This document shows positions 1-7,152 of a stretch of DNA of 64,000 nt, piece by piece (position 1 is the stretch's first letter; each line of letters opens with the position of its first letter). A program made the position numbers and the translations under genes. Source of the stretch: Flavobacterium fluviatile (GTDB lineage Bacteria; Bacteroidota; Bacteroidia; Flavobacteriales; Flavobacteriaceae); assembly GCF_010645065.1 (NCBI RefSeq), contig NZ_JAADZW010000004.1, forward strand, positions 1 to 64,000, read 5' to 3'. A model generated the notes under the pieces. It was not told the DNA's origin. It searched no databases and saw nothing but the letters and a program-made list of their open reading frames with translations.

Positions 1-21
1 GGAGTAAGGAATATAGACTTC

Positions 22-194
22 TTCTTATTCAGATTATCTAATCTTTTTGCTTAATCCCCAACTTTTGCACCTGATCCGAAATTAACGAGGAATAAAAAAA
101 ATGTCTTTTTCTTTACTCAAATATTGAAGTGTGTATGGTAGGTGTGATTTTTTCTTATTCAGATTGTCTGATCCCAGCTTTTGCACCTGATCCA
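22..194. repeat. Two copies of a short repeat before the tRNA genes
   Basis: Two related segments (about 22-78 and 152-194) both start TTCTTATTCAGATT and end CTTTTGCACCTGATCC; the second copy is internally shorter. No gene is visible in 1-257. The repeat sits downstream of the tRNA-Asn pair in transcription order, a common position for integration scars, but no integrase gene is seen. Function unknown. Confidence 0.5.
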
Positions 195-221
195 ATCTAA
201 TTTTAATTTTAGTTTATAAAA

Positions 222-251
222 AAAAGACTATCATTTGCATGATAGTCTTTT
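222..251 (-). terminator. Terminator of the tRNA-Asn unit
   Basis: A 13-bp inverted repeat (222-234 with 239-251) has a 4-base loop. On the minus strand the stem ends in a T-rich run, as expected for an intrinsic terminator. It lies 6 bases past the 3' end of the first tRNA-Asn gene. Confidence 0.75.
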
Positions 252-257
252 AATAAG

Positions 258-331
258 CTCCCCCTCTTGGGCTCGAACCAAGGACCCTCTGATTAACAGT
301 CAGATGCTCTAACCAACTGAGCTAAGGAGGA
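258..331 (-). tRNA. tRNA-Asn (GTT)
   Basis: The reverse complement folds as a 74-nt cloverleaf. The 7-bp acceptor stem pairs TCCTCCT with AGGGGGA (one G-T wobble), the D arm carries AGCTCAGTTGGTTAGAGC, the anticodon loop is CTGTTAA with anticodon GTT, and the T arm contains GGTTCGAGCC. CCA is not encoded. It is identical to the copy at 371-444. Confidence 0.97.
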
Positions 332-370
332 ATCACCTTAAAGGTAAATATGTTTGCTAAAAAAAGTTTG

Positions 371-444
371 CTCCCCCTCTTGGGCTCGAACCAAGGACCC
401 TCTGATTAACAGTCAGATGCTCTAACCAACTGAGCTAAGGAGGA
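371..444 (-). tRNA. tRNA-Asn (GTT), second copy
   Basis: Identical over all 74 nt to the gene at 258-331 and separated from it by 39 nt. Both are read leftward from the promoter at 469-498 and end at the hairpin at 222-251, so they probably form one dicistronic tRNA transcript. Confidence 0.97.
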
Positions 445-468
445 AGTTGTTGCTCTTTTTAGCGAGTG

Positions 469-498
469 CAAATATAGATGATTTTTTAGTTTCTCAAA
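469..498 (-). promoter_or_regulatory. Promoter of the tRNA-Asn pair
   Basis: On the minus strand there is TTTG (495-498), an 18-base spacer and TATATTTG (469-476). This is an exact match to the Bacteroidota primary sigma consensus TTTG-N17-20-TAnnTTTG. The first tRNA starts 25 bases past the -7 box. Confidence 0.8.
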
Positions 499-530
499 AA
501 TATTTTAACTCTTTTTCAAAAATATTTTTT

Positions 531-1871
531 CTACCTGACAATTGCCTTGTAGATATCGTTACCATTAGCAAACAAAAGCAGTGAGATAAGCAGGACGAAA
601 CCAACCATTTGGGCGTTTTCAAGGAATTTATCACTTGGTTTTTTGCCACTTATAATTTCGTATAGTAAAAACATCACATGGCCTCCGTCAAGGGCAGGAA
701 TTGGCAATAAATTCATTACACCAAGCATAATTGACAATAAAGCAGTGATGGACCAGAATACTTCCCAACTCCATGATGTGGGAAAAATATTGAAAATCGC
801 AGCAAAACCACCTACTTGTTTGTACGCTTTTGTTTCAGGATTAAAAATCATTTTTAATTGTTTTCCGTAACCTACTAATTGGTCTTTTCCTTTCTCTAAT
901 CCCACCGGAATAGATTCAAAAAATCCGTAATGTTTTGTACTTACTTTATAATATCCAAGTTTCTCTAATGATTCAATTCCTAATCCTCCAGCCATTACGC
1001 CTAGTTTTCCATCTTTTGAAACACTAACCGATATTGGCGTCTGTTTTAAATCACGCAACACAACTGCCGGAATTGTTTTCCCCTTATTACTGTTTAAAAT
1101 TGCTTTAACCTGATCGTAATATTTAGCTTCCTGTCCATTAATGCTAACGATTAAGTCTTTTGGTTTCAGGGATTTATTTACAGATTCAGCAGGAACATCT
1201 TTAATTGCAAAAGGCACACGCATATCTACAAGAGGAGATTTTTCATATTTTGACAACTGATCAACAAAATCATTAGGCATATTAATCTTTTGCTGTTGCC
1301 CGTTTCTCTCAATCAGAACTTCTTTCGACATGATAATGTTCATGTTTAACTCATTGTCAAAATTTTCAACTTTTTTTCCGTCAATAGCTAAAATTTTATC
1401 TCCTGTTTTAAAACCTGTTTTAAGCATTACCGGATTTTCTATCAAAACTCCATCTTTTAAATCCGCATTTGCTACAAATGTCTCACCATAAACAAACGCC
1501 ATACCTATATATATAACAAAAGCCAGAATAAAGTTTACCGTAACACCACCTAACATTATGATTAAACGCTGCCATGCCGGCTTAGAACGAAATTCCCACG
1601 GCTGTGGAGGCAGGGCCATTTGCTCTTTGTCCATACTCTCGTCTATCATACCGGAGATTTTTACATAGCCTCCAAGTGGCAGCCATCCGATTCCGTAAAC
1701 CGTTTCACCAATTTGCTTTTTAAACAAAGAAAATTTGACATCAAAAAATAAGTAAAATTTTTCGACCCTTGTTTTAAATAATTTTGCAGGAATAAAATGC
1801 CCTAATTCGTGAAGAATAATAAGTAAAGATAAACTCAATAGAAATTGAGAGAGTTTGATAACTATATCCAT
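531..1871 (-). CDS. rseP: RseP-type site-2 zinc metalloprotease (M50)
   Basis: A 446-residue inner-membrane intramembrane protease. In other bacteria RseP cleaves anti-sigma factors and leftover signal peptides. The zinc motif HELGH is at residues 21-25 inside the first membrane segment. Two PDZ-like segments follow (near GFKTGDKILAIDG and LKPKDLIVSINGQ), and the C-terminal membrane motif NLLPIPALDGGH (387-398) supplies the third zinc ligand, Asp395. Length and order fit the family. A -7 box (1901-1908) precedes the ATG. It is transcribed away from the old yellow enzyme gene, and its end lies close to the tRNA promoter. The substrate here is unknown. Confidence 0.93.
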   Translation of the reverse strand: MDIVIKLSQFLLSLSLLIILHELGHFIPAKLFKTRVEKFYLFFDVKFSLFKKQIGETVYGIGWLPLGGYVKISGMIDESMDKEQMALPPQPWEFRSKPAWQRLIIMLGGVTVNFILAFVIYIGMAFVYGETFVANADLKDGVLIENPVMLKTGFKTGDKILAIDGKKVENFDNELNMNIIMSKEVLIERNGQQQKINMPNDFVDQLSKYEKSPLVDMRVPFAIKDVPAESVNKSLKPKDLIVSINGQEAKYYDQVKAILNSNKGKTIPAVVLRDLKQTPISVSVSKDGKLGVMAGGLGIESLEKLGYYKVSTKHYGFFESIPVGLEKGKDQLVGYGKQLKMIFNPETKAYKQVGGFAAIFNIFPTSWSWEVFWSITALLSIMLGVMNLLPIPALDGGHVMFLLYEIISGKKPSDKFLENAQMVGFVLLISLLLFANGNDIYKAIVR

Positions 1872-1900
1872 TTTGTATTTTTAGTTCGTAATTTAACGCA

Positions 1901-1908
1901 CAAAAGTA
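1901..1908 (-). promoter_or_regulatory. -7 promoter element of rseP
   Basis: The minus strand reads TACTTTTG, an exact match to TAnnTTTG, about 30 bases before the rseP ATG. I see no convincing -33 box at normal spacing. Confidence 0.55.
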
Positions 1909-2067
1909 ACGTTTTCTATTTTAATTTGAGAGCGCAATATAATACTTAAGGTTTTAAATGTTTGTTAATTAATAAACATTTGGATTTCTACTTTTATGAA
2001 GATGGTGTAACTTTACTTTTTTATATGCTATCGTATCCATTGGTAGCTCAACTACATTAAAAGTTAC

Positions 2068-3144
2068 ATGATTATGGCTCCATTATTATTTTCTCCGCTT
2101 ACTGTAAAAAACATCACTTTAAAAAACAGAATCGTTATTTCGCCAATGTGCCAATATTCTTCGGCTGACGGATTTGCGAATGACTGGCATCTCGTTCATT
2201 TAGGAAGCCGTGCCAGTGGAGGCGCCGGACTGATTATTCAGGAAGCCACAGCGGTTTCTCCAGAAGGAAGAATTTCTCCGGCTGATCTTGGAATCTGGAA
2301 AGACGAACACATTGAAAAACTAAAAACAATCAACGAATTTATCATTTCACAAAATGCCGTTCCCGGAATTCAGCTGGCGCATGCAGGCCGAAAAGCCAGT
2401 GTTTCAGAACCATGGTTAGGCAATAAAAAATTAGACGAATCAAATATTGGCTGGACTACTGTTGCGCCAAGTGCTGTTCCTTATCATGAAAACGAACCTT
2501 ATCTTCCTGTCGCTTTAGACAAAAGCGGAATTGAAAAAGTGGTTTCAGATTTTAAGGCTGCAGCCAAAAGAGCGGTTCATGCAGGTTATCAGGTTGTTGA
2601 AATCCATGCAGCCCATGGCTATTTACTGCACCAGTTTTTGTCGCCTCTAACGAATCTAAGAACCGATGAATATGGCGGAAGTTTCGAAAACCGAATCCGT
2701 TTTACACTTGAAATCGTTGAAGCCGTTCAGTCAGAGTGGCCTTCTGATCTGCCTTTATTTGTTCGGATTTCGGCAACCGACTGGGCAGAATGCGGATGGA
2801 ATCCGGAAGAATCTGTAAAGCTTTCACAACTATTAAAAGAAAAAGGAGTAGATCTTATTGATGTCTCGTCTGGTGGATTGGTTTCTTATCAGAAAATTGA
2901 AACAGGCCCAGGTTATCAGGTTTCATTCGCAGAAAAAGTAAAAAAAGAAGCCCATATTTTAACCGGAGCTGTAGGTCTAATTACCGAATCACAACAAGCA
3001 GAAGAACTCCTAAATAACAATCAGGCCGATTTAGTTTTGTTTGCACGGCAATCACTTAGAAATCCTAATTTGGCTTTGGATTTTGCCAGAGAATTAAACG
3101 ATGATGTTCAATGGCCAAAACAATACGAGCGAGCTAAGATTTAA
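2068..3144 (+). CDS. namA: NADH:flavin oxidoreductase, YqjM/NamA-like old yellow enzyme
   Basis: A 358-residue FMN-dependent TIM-barrel ene-reductase that reduces activated C=C bonds in the cytoplasm. The N-terminal segment FSPLTVKNITLKNRIVISPM is followed by Cys28, which matches the redox-tuning Cys of YqjM. The barrel carries HAAHGYLLHQFLSP, which holds the substrate/FMN-binding His residues, followed by RTDEYGGSFENR. Length is typical of the thermophilic-like YqjM class. The start is ambiguous: ATG at 2068 or the in-frame ATG at 2074, the latter giving the usual MAP start. It is a single gene, 176 bases upstream of the next one. The physiological substrate is not predictable. Confidence 0.9.
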   Translation: MIMAPLLFSPLTVKNITLKNRIVISPMCQYSSADGFANDWHLVHLGSRASGGAGLIIQEATAVSPEGRISPADLGIWKDEHIEKLKTINEFIISQNAVPGIQLAHAGRKASVSEPWLGNKKLDESNIGWTTVAPSAVPYHENEPYLPVALDKSGIEKVVSDFKAAAKRAVHAGYQVVEIHAAHGYLLHQFLSPLTNLRTDEYGGSFENRIRFTLEIVEAVQSEWPSDLPLFVRISATDWAECGWNPEESVKLSQLLKEKGVDLIDVSSGGLVSYQKIETGPGYQVSFAEKVKKEAHILTGAVGLITESQQAEELLNNNQADLVLFARQSLRNPNLALDFARELNDDVQWPKQYERAKI

Positions 3145-3150
3145 ATTTTA

Positions 3151-3303
3151 TTAGCCACAGATTTCACAGATAAATGATCTAAAAAAGTTGCCACGAATTG
3201 AGTTTGTCTCTTCGTATAGGTTGGGTAAAATACTTTTCACGAACTTATAATGAATTCAAAATGGGTAAAGAAATTAGTGAAAATTAGTGTAATTCGTGGC
3301 AAA
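3151..3303. repeat. Interspersed inverted repeat, GCCACGAATT family
   Basis: The element is bounded by a perfect 10-bp inverted repeat (GCCACGAATT at 3190-3199 and AATTCGTGGC at 3291-3300). It is preceded by a related TTAGCCACAGATTTCACAG segment at about 3150-3168. It fills the gap between the two oxidoreductase genes. A related copy with diverged ends lies at 22,975-23,077. No coding capacity is visible. Confidence 0.65.
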
Positions 3304-3320
3304 ACCTAAATACAAATAAA

Positions 3321-4364
3321 ATGCAAAAAATAAAAACAGCACTATTATCATACGGAATGTCGGGAAAAGTTTTTCACGCTCCTTTTTTAGATCTTCATCC
3401 CGGTTTTGAATTATTAGGTTCGTGGGAAAGAAGCAAAAAACTGATTCAGGAAGATTATCCAACTGTAAAAAGTTACCCTTCAATTGATGAATTATTAGCC
3501 GATGATGTCGATTTGGTCATTGTAAACACACCAGTCGGAACACATTATGAATATGCTAAAAAAGTGCTTTTGGCAGGAAAACATGCTGTTGTTGAAAAAG
3601 CATTTACCACAACCGTTGCCGAGGCTCATGAGCTGGCTCAAATTGCGAAAGAAAAAGGTTTAAAACTGGCCGTTTTTCAAAACAGAAGATGGGACAGCGA
3701 TTTTAAAACCGTTCAGAAAGTAATTAAAGACGGCCTTTTAGGACATTTGGTTGAAGCCGAATTTCATTTTGACAGATACAATCCGGTATTAAGTCCGAAA
3801 GTGCATAAAGAAACTGTGAACGACGGAGCCGGAATCCTGAAAGATTTAGGTCCGCATTTAATCGATCAGGCCGTTTGCCTGTTTGGTTCGCCAAAATCAG
3901 TTTTTGGTGATATTCGTTTTACCAGGGAAAACTCAGTAGTAGATGACTGGATTGATTTATTACTGATTTATGAAGATTTCAGGGTACGTTTAAAAGCAGG
4001 TTTTTTTGTGAGAGAAGCTAATCCGGCCTATACCATTCACGGCAAAAAAGGCTCTTTCCTAAAACAGCGCGGCGATGTTCAGGAAGACGAACTTAAAGTA
4101 GGCAAAAAGCCAAACCGTGATTCCTGGGGAACAGAATTAGATGGTTTTGAAGGGCTTTTACACACTGAAATTGACGGAAAACCAATCCGCGAAAAAATCA
4201 AAACACTTCAGGGGAATTATTTTGAATATTTTGATGGCGTTTATGAAGCTATTGCTAATAATAAACCCGAACCGGTTACGGCTCAGGACGGTGTAAAAGT
4301 AATGCAGGTTATCGAAGCCGCAATTGCGAGTAACCAGCACAAAAAAATTATTGATTTACAATAG
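3321..4364 (+). CDS. Gfo/Idh/MocA-family NAD(P)-dependent oxidoreductase
   Basis: A 347-residue protein. Residues ~1-120 form a Rossmann fold (KIKTALLSYGMSGKVFHAPF; DVDLVIVNTPVGTHYEYA; GKHAVVEKAF, the EKP-like strand with Ala instead of Pro). The rest is the α/β dimerisation and substrate domain with DLGPHLIDQA, a family signature. Members oxidise or reduce sugars, inositols or related polyols in the cytoplasm. The absent Pro in EKP is seen in subgroups and need not inactivate it. Substrate cannot be assigned; no sugar operon adjoins it. Confidence 0.88.
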   Translation: MQKIKTALLSYGMSGKVFHAPFLDLHPGFELLGSWERSKKLIQEDYPTVKSYPSIDELLADDVDLVIVNTPVGTHYEYAKKVLLAGKHAVVEKAFTTTVAEAHELAQIAKEKGLKLAVFQNRRWDSDFKTVQKVIKDGLLGHLVEAEFHFDRYNPVLSPKVHKETVNDGAGILKDLGPHLIDQAVCLFGSPKSVFGDIRFTRENSVVDDWIDLLLIYEDFRVRLKAGFFVREANPAYTIHGKKGSFLKQRGDVQEDELKVGKKPNRDSWGTELDGFEGLLHTEIDGKPIREKIKTLQGNYFEYFDGVYEAIANNKPEPVTAQDGVKVMQVIEAAIASNQHKKIIDLQ

Positions 4365-4406
4365 AAATAATCATTCAAAGAAGAATTGAAGGTTTTCGTT
4401 TGAAAA

Positions 4407-4433
4407 GGGCTTCGACTCCGCTCAGCCTGACAC
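4407..4433. repeat. Short interspersed repeat (CTTCGACTCCGCTCAGCC type)
   Basis: The segment GGGCTTCGACTCCGCTCAGC continuing to CTGACAC is markedly more G+C-rich than its surroundings. It matches my memory of a short sequence scattered through many Bacteroidota intergenic regions. It lies between two same-strand genes and has no coding capacity. Confidence 0.4.
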
Positions 4434-4477
4434 TACAATTTTTCAATTAAATCTAAGGTCTTAAGAATCTTTCTAAT

Positions 4478-5041
4478 ATGAAAAACAAAAAAGAATTGTT
4501 GCCGAAAGAGCATGAAGAGCTGCTTAAAATTCTGAAAAACCGTTTTGAGAAAAACAAAAACCGTCATCAAAATCTTGATTGGGACAAAGTACAGACAAAG
4601 CTGGAATCCGGTCCTGAAAAACTATGGTCTCTGAATGAAATGGAGAAAACCGGAGGTGAACCAGATGTTGTTTCCTTCGATGAAAAAACAAACGAATATA
4701 TTTTTTATGACTGTTCTGCAGAAAGTCCAAAAGGACGAAGAAGTGTTTGTTTTGACTTGGAAGCACAGGAATCAAGAAAAGAGCATAAGTCTGAAAATAA
4801 TGTTATTGACATGGCTGCTGCTATGGGTATTGAACTTCTGGATGAAAATCAATACAGGGAATTACAAAAGTTGGGGAATTTTGATGAGAAGACCTCTAGC
4901 TGGATCAAAACCCCTGCTGATATCAGAAATTTGGGTGGAGCTCTTTTTGCCGATTTTCGTTATAATACGGTATTCATTTATCACAATGGTGCTCAGTCCT
5001 ATTATGCGGCAAGAGGTTTTAGAGGAGCATTACGGGTTTGA
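4478..5041 (+). CDS. DUF4256-family protein
   Basis: A 187-residue cytoplasmic protein without a signal peptide or membrane segment. The motifs WSLNEMEKTGGEPDVV (about 50-65), YIFYDCSAESPKGRRSVCFD and the C-terminal GGALFADFRYNTVFIYHNGA match what I recall of DUF4256. No biochemical function is established for that family. It stands alone between the oxidoreductase and the MFS transporter. The ATG at 4478 gives a full-length product. Confidence 0.8.
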   Translation: MKNKKELLPKEHEELLKILKNRFEKNKNRHQNLDWDKVQTKLESGPEKLWSLNEMEKTGGEPDVVSFDEKTNEYIFYDCSAESPKGRRSVCFDLEAQESRKEHKSENNVIDMAAAMGIELLDENQYRELQKLGNFDEKTSSWIKTPADIRNLGGALFADFRYNTVFIYHNGAQSYYAARGFRGALRV

Positions 5042-5119
5042 AATTCACAATTTATAAACAATAACGTTGTATATTTGACAAACAGTGTGTTGTTTTTAAT
5101 CTTTAAAATAGGAATTCAG

Positions 5120-5127
5120 TATCTTTG
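5120..5127 (+). promoter_or_regulatory. -7 promoter element of the MFS gene
   Basis: TATCTTTG matches TAnnTTTG exactly and lies 26 bases before the GTG start at 5154. A second match, TATATTTG, is at 5070-5077. The -33 boxes are poor. Confidence 0.5.
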
Positions 5128-5153
5128 TATATACAAATTTAAAATGCATTTCT

Positions 5154-6371
5154 GTGATAGATTTCAATCCATTAGCTTTATTCCAGACCAAAGGAAAAAT
5201 TAAAAAGGTCTATCGTGAGGCAAAAGCTTCCTATTTAAACAGAATTCGTTTTGCCGTTAGCATGTTTTATTTCGGAATGGGTTTAAGTTTTGCCACCTGG
5301 GCAAGCAGAATTCCGGATATCAAAACGGCTTTACATTTAAGCGAAGCACAATTAGGTTCTGTTCTTTTTGCTTTGCCGGTTGGTCAATTAATCGTCATGC
5401 CTTTTTCGGGCAAAATGGTAACCAAATTCGGGAGTCACCGCATTTTGATTTTCTCTTTAATAATGTATGTTTTCAGTCTGACCAATTTGGGTCTTGCTGC
5501 TAGTGCACTTCAGCTTTCCTTAGGATTATTTACTTTTGGCATTTTCGGCAATTTAGCCAACATCGCCGTAAATACTCAGGGTGTTTATACAGAAGTCCTT
5601 TTCAGAAAAAATATCATGTCTTCTTTTCATGGAATGTGGAGTTTTGCAGGATTTACTGGTGCTTTGGCAGGCTTGGGAATGCTGGCACTTCACTTAAATC
5701 CTTATCAGCATTTTCTAATTGTAGGCGCTGTTGTTTTATTAATGGTTGCTTTTAATTTTAAATTTTTAGTTAAAGCAAAAGAAAAAATCAAGCCCAAAAA
5801 AGAAGGCAAAAAATTATTTACCAAACCAGATAGTTCCTTATTATGGCTGGGTATAATTGGTTTTTGCAGCATGGCAAGCGAAGGTGTAATGTTTGACTGG
5901 AGCGGAATTTATTTTAAAGATATTGTAAAAGCTCCCGGCGCTTTGGTGATTTTAGGATACACTTCATTTATGATTATGATGGCCGGCGGACGTTTTATCG
6001 GAGACGCCATGAATAATAAATTTGGCCGTAAACGTGTCATGCAAATTAGTGGCTGTATGATTTCCCTTGGTCTTTTCACGGCTGTTTTCTTTCCGTACAT
6101 AATTCCTTCTACAATTGCTTTTATGGTTGTAGGTTTGGGAGTTTCTACAATAGTTCCAACGGTTTACAGTCTTGCCGGTAAAAATCAGAGTGTTTCGGCT
6201 GGAGAAGCTTTAACTATTGTTTCCAGTGTAAGCTTCCTTGGTTTTTTGATGGGACCGCCTGTGATTGGATACATTGCAGAATCTTTCGGTCTTCAGTTTT
6301 CTTTCGCCTTTATTGGAATATTTGGGGTTTTGATTGCTTTTATGGTCTCTAAAGTCAAAGTGCCAGAGTAA
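5154..6371 (+). CDS. MFS transporter, YbjJ-like
   Basis: A 405-residue inner-membrane transporter with about 12 hydrophobic segments. The first helix region is followed by FATWASRIPDIKTALHLSEA and a GQLIVMPFSGKMVTKFGSHR loop, as in YbjJ-type major facilitator proteins; a second copy of the A-loop (GGRFIGDAMNNKFGRKRVM) starts the C-terminal half. The start is GTG at 5154: the nearby ATG at 5144 is out of frame, and the next in-frame Met would cut into the first helix. A -7 box sits 26 bases upstream. The substrate is unknown. Confidence 0.85.
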   Translation: MIDFNPLALFQTKGKIKKVYREAKASYLNRIRFAVSMFYFGMGLSFATWASRIPDIKTALHLSEAQLGSVLFALPVGQLIVMPFSGKMVTKFGSHRILIFSLIMYVFSLTNLGLAASALQLSLGLFTFGIFGNLANIAVNTQGVYTEVLFRKNIMSSFHGMWSFAGFTGALAGLGMLALHLNPYQHFLIVGAVVLLMVAFNFKFLVKAKEKIKPKKEGKKLFTKPDSSLLWLGIIGFCSMASEGVMFDWSGIYFKDIVKAPGALVILGYTSFMIMMAGGRFIGDAMNNKFGRKRVMQISGCMISLGLFTAVFFPYIIPSTIAFMVVGLGVSTIVPTVYSLAGKNQSVSAGEALTIVSSVSFLGFLMGPPVIGYIAESFGLQFSFAFIGIFGVLIAFMVSKVKVPE

Positions 6372-6460
6372 ATCAAATCATTTATTATTCTAAAACAAAA
6401 TATTTTTTTTATGTTCAATATTTTTTTTTACAAGAAAAGAAATAAAACTATTTTTTATAT

Positions 6461-6468
6461 TATCTTTG
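6461..6468 (+). promoter_or_regulatory. -7 promoter element before the structured leader
   Basis: TATCTTTG, an exact TAnnTTTG match, lies 205 bases before the receptor gene's ATG. If used, it gives a leader of roughly 195 nt that contains the hairpins at 6504-6657. Confidence 0.5.
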
Positions 6469-6503
6469 TAATATAATTCATACCTAATTTAAACTCATTA
6501 TTT

Positions 6504-6657
6504 GTTTGGAAAATTAAATACCACTAATTATCTACTTTCAAACATTTGCATTTCCAAACTCAATTTGATTTTTTTGACTGAAATTTCTGAAATTCAAAAG
6601 TTTCAGTCAAAAAAGATTTACACCCTTTTCTTGTAAAAAAGAAGAGGGTTTTTTTTA
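6504..6657 (+). promoter_or_regulatory. Three-hairpin 5' leader ending in a terminator-like stem
   Basis: Three inverted repeats follow one another. They are GTTTGGAAA (6504-6512) with TTTCCAAAC (6551-6559), a perfect 14-bp stem (6570-6583 with 6601-6614), and a 9-bp stem (6622-6630 with 6641-6649, one G-T pair) followed directly by eight T. The last has the form of an intrinsic terminator, only 16 bases before the receptor's ATG. It could end MFS transcripts or act as an attenuator or riboswitch. No known riboswitch core is recognised. This covers most of the 301-base gap after the MFS gene. Confidence 0.5.
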
Positions 6658-6672
6658 ATAAATTCGGTTTAA

Positions 6673-7152
6673 ATGCATAAAAAAATACTTGTTCTTATAT
6701 TTCTCTTTACTTTTAAAATTGCTTCTGCCCAAAAAGAAACTATTTTTTCAGGGCTTGTTATAGACTCTAAAACTCAGCGTCCTTTAGAAAATGTTGTCGT
6801 CGGTATTCAAAATTCTGTCTTGATGCAGCTGACCAAAAAAGATGGGACTTTCGAATTGCATTCTGCTCTTATCGGTGAACAATTACTTTTAATACACAGT
6901 CAGGGCTATAAAGATTTACTTCTGAAAGTGAATTCTGATTTTGGACAAAAAGTAAATCTCGGCATCTTATTATTAGAAGAAGACCAAATCGAAAATATCC
7001 AGCACACCATTATTTCACTTTTAGAAAGCGATCTGAACGAAGACAATAGTTCATCAGAAACTACTTCGGGACTTTTACAATCTTCTAAAGATGCCTTTTT
7101 GCAGGCGGCAGCGTTCAATTGGGGCAAGCCCGATTCAGTGTCCGCGGATTAG
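6673..7152 (+). pseudogene. TonB-dependent receptor, N-terminal fragment (frameshifted)
   Basis: Residues 1-19 are a signal peptide (MHKKILVLIFLFTFKIASAQ). Residues ~23-105 form a carboxypeptidase-regulatory-like β-sandwich (IFSGLVIDSKTQRPLENVVV), followed by the start of the plug. The frame runs out at SADstop just after LQAAAFNWG. The plug continues in the next frame as GQARFSVRGLDSEN (gene piece at 7119-9509). One extra G in the GGGG run at 7121-7124 would restore a single reading frame of about 940 residues. Either a real inactivating deletion or an assembly error. Confidence 0.75.

Noticed and set aside
7119..7121. Independent start (TTG) for the second part of the TonB receptor
   Set aside because: It lies within the plug and the product would lack signal peptide and N-terminal domain; a frameshift explains it better.
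7110..7130. Programmed ribosomal frameshift in the receptor
   Set aside because: No slippery heptamer or downstream pseudoknot is apparent, and receptors of this family are encoded in one frame.
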